Under the pieces are notes generated by a model. The model was not told the DNA's origin, made no database searches, and worked only from the letters and a program-made list of their open reading frames with translations. From DSXH01 sp037446915 (lineage in GTDB: Bacteria; Bacteroidota; Ignavibacteria; Ignavibacteriales; Melioribacteraceae): a DNA stretch of 8,951 nt. Location of the stretch: positions 1 to 8,951 of the forward strand of contig JBBIHP010000109.1 in NCBI GenBank assembly GCA_037446915.1, given 5' to 3'. The first letter of the stretch is position 1. Each line of letters opens with the position of its first letter. The translations under genes and the position numbers were made by a program. Of this stretch, positions 6,116 through 8,951 are shown piece after piece.

Positions 6116-6657
6116 ATTACATTGATTATATAATTTTTATTGCAGCAATAATTGGCTTCATTCTTGGCTTTAAAGACGGATTAATAAGAAAAATAATTGG
6201 TTTGATTGGTCTTATAGCAGCTATTATTCTTGCATATAAATTTGCCGATGATCTTGGAGAAATACTTCAACCCGTTTTTAACAAAGACGAATATTTCTCT
6301 AACGTTATTGCCGGAATATTAATATTCCTAATAACCATTTTGATTGCTTCAATTATAAAACGTCTTGTCCATCCATCCGATAAAATAAACCTCTTTATCA
6401 ATCAGTTTATTGGCGGAATTATTGGAGTAATTCAAATTATTTTTTTCCTTAGCGCATTATTTTTATTCCTTAAAATATTCAGTTTCCCCGATAAAACTAC
6501 CGGTAATAATTCATTGCTCTATAAATCAGTTTACAATCTTATCCCTTATTCAGTTGATCTTGTTATGGGACAAAGAGAAAAAGGTGCAGATATTATTAAA
6601 AACATAATTGAAGATAAGGATGTAATCTCTTCATCTAAAAAAGATTCAATAAAATAA
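6112..6657 (+). CDS. cvpA: CvpA family membrane protein (TTG start)
   Basis: The 181-residue integral inner-membrane protein has four predicted helices: about 4-19, 27-44, 64-83 and 98-124. The first helix and its following loop (DYIIFIAAIIGFILGFKDGLI) match the CvpA pattern of an N-terminal Asp, a Gly-rich helix and GF-x-x-G. The Gly-rich fourth helix (NQFIGGIIGVIQ) matches the family's 'N-x-x-x-G-x-x-x-G' segment. The family is named after a factor needed for colicin V production in E. coli; in most bacteria its role is unclear, with envelope or stress roles proposed. The C-terminal ~55 residues are polar and cytoplasmic or periplasmic. Start: no ATG or GTG lies in a useful place, and the first internal Met is near residue 152. 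The TTG in the TTGA overlap with the yqeY stop, preceded by GAGCGG, is therefore the natural start. It often lies just before mutS2, as here. Confidence 0.82.
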   Translation: MNYIDYIIFIAAIIGFILGFKDGLIRKIIGLIGLIAAIILAYKFADDLGEILQPVFNKDEYFSNVIAGILIFLITILIASIIKRLVHPSDKINLFINQFIGGIIGVIQIIFFLSALFLFLKIFSFPDKTTGNNSLLYKSVYNLIPYSVDLVMGQREKGADIIKNIIEDKDVISSSKKDSIK

Positions 6658-6659
6658 TT

Positions 6660-8951
6660 ATGATTTCCCAGGAAACATTAGAGAAACTCGAATTCAGTAA
6701 AGTTCTAAATTACATTACACGTTATTGTATTACTGATAACGGTAAAGATAAAATTCTTAAGCTATTCCCATTCACTTCCGCCGAATTTGCATTAAGAGAC
6801 GGTAAACGTGTAACAGAAGCAAAAGAAATTCTTATTAAAAACGACCTGCCTCCGGTTGAATATATCCCTGATCTTACAGAAATCTTATCACGTTCCAGGA
6901 TTGAGGGGACAATAATCCCATCCAGGCAAATACTGGAAGTATTAAAACTTGCCGAGGTCTCAAGAAAGTTATCTCAATTTTTAAAAACCCGTGGTTCGGC
7001 AGTTGCTATATTATCTGAGTTTCGCGATGGTTTATTTGTTGATAGAGTATTTGAACACCAAATATCAAGAGTATTTACAGAAACCGGTGAGATTCGCGAT
7101 GACGCTTCACCAAAGCTTAAAGAAATCAGAATTGAAATTCGCGAGAAAGAAAATCAACTACGTAAAATGGTAAATAAACTTCTTAAGCAGCTTAGTGATT
7201 CTTACCTTGTTCAGGAAGAATATATTACGCTTAGAGATGGAAGAATTGTTTTACCAATTAAATCGGAACATAAGCGTCACGTACGCGGATTCATTCACTC
7301 TGAATCTGCTACCGGCCAAACCGTTTATGTTGAACCTGAAGAAACTCTGGAACTGAATAACGAAATTCTCTCTCTCAGTTTTGCAGAGAAGAGGGAGATT
7401 GAAAAAATTCTAAAAAATCTGACAATAAAAATTGGTGAAGTTAGCCACGATCTTAGAAAATCTCTCGACTCAATATCAGAACTCGATTCTATTTTTGCAC
7501 GGGCTAATTATTCTATTGAAATAATCGGCGCCAGCCCTACTTTCGATATTACAAAACCACTTGAACTCATTGAAGCAAGGCATCCTGTTCTACTTAAAAA
7601 AATCGGTTTTGAAAATGCTGTCCCTCTCAATATTAAATTAAAGGACGAGTTGGTTGTTCTTATTACCGGTCCTAATGCCGGCGGTAAAACTGTTACTCTA
7701 AAAACAATCGGGTTAATAGTACTGCTTGCTCAATCAGGAATACCTGTACCTGTTCACCCGGATTCCAATCTGCATTTCTTTTATAATGTATTGGTTGATA
7801 TAGGTGATGCTCAATCAATAGAAGATGAATTGAGTACATTTAGTTCTCACTTAACTAATATTAAGAAAATAATTGATAGTTCGGACAAGTATTCTCTTGT
7901 CTTAATTGATGAAGTTGGAACAGGAACAGACCCCACAGAAGGTTCTGCTATTGCAGCCGGAATTTTAATTACTTTACGTGATAAAGGAGCCAGGGTTGTT
8001 GCAACAACGCATCACGGTGCACTTAAAATAGTTGCTAACCAGTTAGATAATTTTCAGAATGCATCTATGGAATTCGATACCGAGAATCTAAAGCCTACAT
8101 ACCGATTTAACCAGGGAATACCCGGTTCAAGTTATGCATTTGAAGTTGCCGGCAGAATAGGTTTTGATACAAAATTTATTGATTTATCCAAACAGTATCT
8201 CGATATTGATAAAACAAAAATCGAGGACTTTTTAGCAAACCTCGAGATAAAATCGAAGGTGCTGAAAGATCAGTTAAACCGTCTTGAAATTGAAAATGCA
8301 CGCTTGAAAGGGCTTACAAACCTATACCAGGATAAGATTGATAAATTAGAAAAACAGAAAAAAGAAATTCTTGATCAGACAAGAGAAAAAGCAGAATTGT
8401 ATCTACTGGATATAAATAAAAAAATAGAAAATGCTATAAAAAATATCCGTGAATCTAATGCAAACAAGGAAGTAATTAAAAAAGAAAAAGAATCTATTAA
8501 GTATCTAAAAGAAGAAGCAAAAAAAGTATTTAAGAAAGAAAATATTGTTCAGGATAAAATTCATCAGCTTAAAGTTGGTGATTATGCTTCAATAAAGGAT
8601 ACTAATTCTGCCGGCGTAATAGAGGAAATAAATATTGAAAAAGATAAAGCGGTTCTTACAATTGGCTCTCTAAAAATTAAAGCCCGGTATTCTGAATTGC
8701 AACCTGCTAAAAAACAGGAGAATGAATCGCTGAAATATTTTAAACATGATATTATGACCGATCAAAACTATCGTCTTGATATTAGAGGAAAGAGAGCTGA
8801 TGAAGCAGAACTGGATATACTTAAATTTCTTGATAGCTCTAATATGAATGGTCTTGACCGTGTTGAAATACTCCACGGTAAAGGAACTGGTGCGTTGAAG
8901 CAATTAGTGCAAACAATTCTTAAAGAATATAAGTATGTTAAAAATTATTTT
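6660..8951 (+). CDS. mutS2: Endonuclease MutS2, nearly complete (C-terminus off the right edge)
   Basis: The frame is open for 764 residues to the window edge; the family is usually about 780-800, so perhaps 20 residues are missing. There is no mismatch-recognition domain, which separates it from MutS1. Residues about 1-300 are the MutS core/lever region. The ABC-type ATPase has Walker A GPNAGGKT (337-344), Walker B LVLIDEVGTGTDP (D417, E418) and the switch histidines in ATTHHG. About 510-635 is a long Lys/Glu-rich coiled coil. A small KOW-like beta domain (about 638-682) follows, then the Smr nuclease domain with LDIRG (706-710) and HGKGTGAL (H739 onward), both motifs intact. MutS2 proteins bind branched DNA and suppress recombination in some species; in Bacillus subtilis the protein also acts on collided ribosomes. 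The ATG is two bases after the cvpA stop with no clear Shine-Dalgarno, so translational coupling is likely. Confidence 0.97.
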   Translation, partial: MISQETLEKLEFSKVLNYITRYCITDNGKDKILKLFPFTSAEFALRDGKRVTEAKEILIKNDLPPVEYIPDLTEILSRSRIEGTIIPSRQILEVLKLAEVSRKLSQFLKTRGSAVAILSEFRDGLFVDRVFEHQISRVFTETGEIRDDASPKLKEIRIEIREKENQLRKMVNKLLKQLSDSYLVQEEYITLRDGRIVLPIKSEHKRHVRGFIHSESATGQTVYVEPEETLELNNEILSLSFAEKREIEKILKNLTIKIGEVSHDLRKSLDSISELDSIFARANYSIEIIGASPTFDITKPLELIEARHPVLLKKIGFENAVPLNIKLKDELVVLITGPNAGGKTVTLKTIGLIVLLAQSGIPVPVHPDSNLHFFYNVLVDIGDAQSIEDELSTFSSHLTNIKKIIDSSDKYSLVLIDEVGTGTDPTEGSAIAAGILITLRDKGARVVATTHHGALKIVANQLDNFQNASMEFDTENLKPTYRFNQGIPGSSYAFEVAGRIGFDTKFIDLSKQYLDIDKTKIEDFLANLEIKSKVLKDQLNRLEIENARLKGLTNLYQDKIDKLEKQKKEILDQTREKAELYLLDINKKIENAIKNIRESNANKEVIKKEKESIKYLKEEAKKVFKKENIVQDKIHQLKVGDYASIKDTNSAGVIEEINIEKDKAVLTIGSLKIKARYSELQPAKKQENESLKYFKHDIMTDQNYRLDIRGKRADEAELDILKFLDSSNMNGLDRVEILHGKGTGALKQLVQTILKEYKYVKNYF

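Noticed and set aside
6991..7173. Short plus-strand open frame inside mutS2
   Set aside because: The mutS2 frame is continuous here and matches its family; this is an out-of-frame shadow, not a break in mutS2.
8670..8903. Minus-strand open frame opposite the MutS2 Smr domain
   Set aside because: The plus strand encodes the intact LDIRG and HGKGTGAL motifs; nothing supports a gene on the other strand.

Overview
The window is chromosomal housekeeping sequence from an AT-rich bacterium (about one third G+C by eye). It probably belongs to the Bacteroidota/Ignavibacteriota side of the FCB group. This rests on gene content (an ExbB-ExbD-ExbD cassette, and a YqeY-CvpA-MutS2 run), on the 'ISIAEP' C-terminal tail of the first ExbD, which I recall from Bacteroidota-type ExbDs, and on weak Shine-Dalgarno use at several starts. 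The assignment is an inference from memory of these families, not from a search.

Layout. Positions 1-1979 (minus strand) hold the N-terminal 659 residues of DNA polymerase I, which runs off the left edge: 5' nuclease, an intact-looking 3'-5' proofreading domain, and the start of the polymerase domain. A 75-bp divergent gap separates it from a plus-strand run that continues to the right edge. First come a secreted endonuclease/exonuclease/phosphatase-fold protein (2055-3104) and, one base after it, a short-chain dehydrogenase resembling dihydropteridine reductase (3106-3780). After a 139-bp regulatory gap comes a proton-motive-force motor operon: exbB-like (3920-4606), exbD-like 1 (4621-5166) and exbD-like 2 (5183-5596). 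It is closed by a strong intrinsic terminator (5617-5653). Next is a tightly packed run of yqeY (5663-6115), a CvpA-family membrane protein (TTG start, 6112-6657) and mutS2 (6660 to the right edge, 764 residues, probably lacking only about 20 C-terminal residues).

How the genes work together. The ExbB/ExbD proteins should form one inner-membrane stator-like complex that uses ion flow to energise an outer-membrane or envelope process; no TonB partner is in the window. YqeY, CvpA and MutS2 are probably cotranscribed and translationally coupled, but they have no known common pathway. PolA and MutS2 both concern DNA or nucleic-acid quality control but are on opposite strands and not linked.

I found no mobile element, CRISPR array, tRNA, rRNA or new defence-like system. 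The points most worth a second look are small: a terminator that ends directly on the yqeY ribosome-binding site, a repeated intergenic motif ahead of the exbB operon, a duplicated start-region sequence before both exbD genes, and a reductase that seems to lack the usual catalytic serine.
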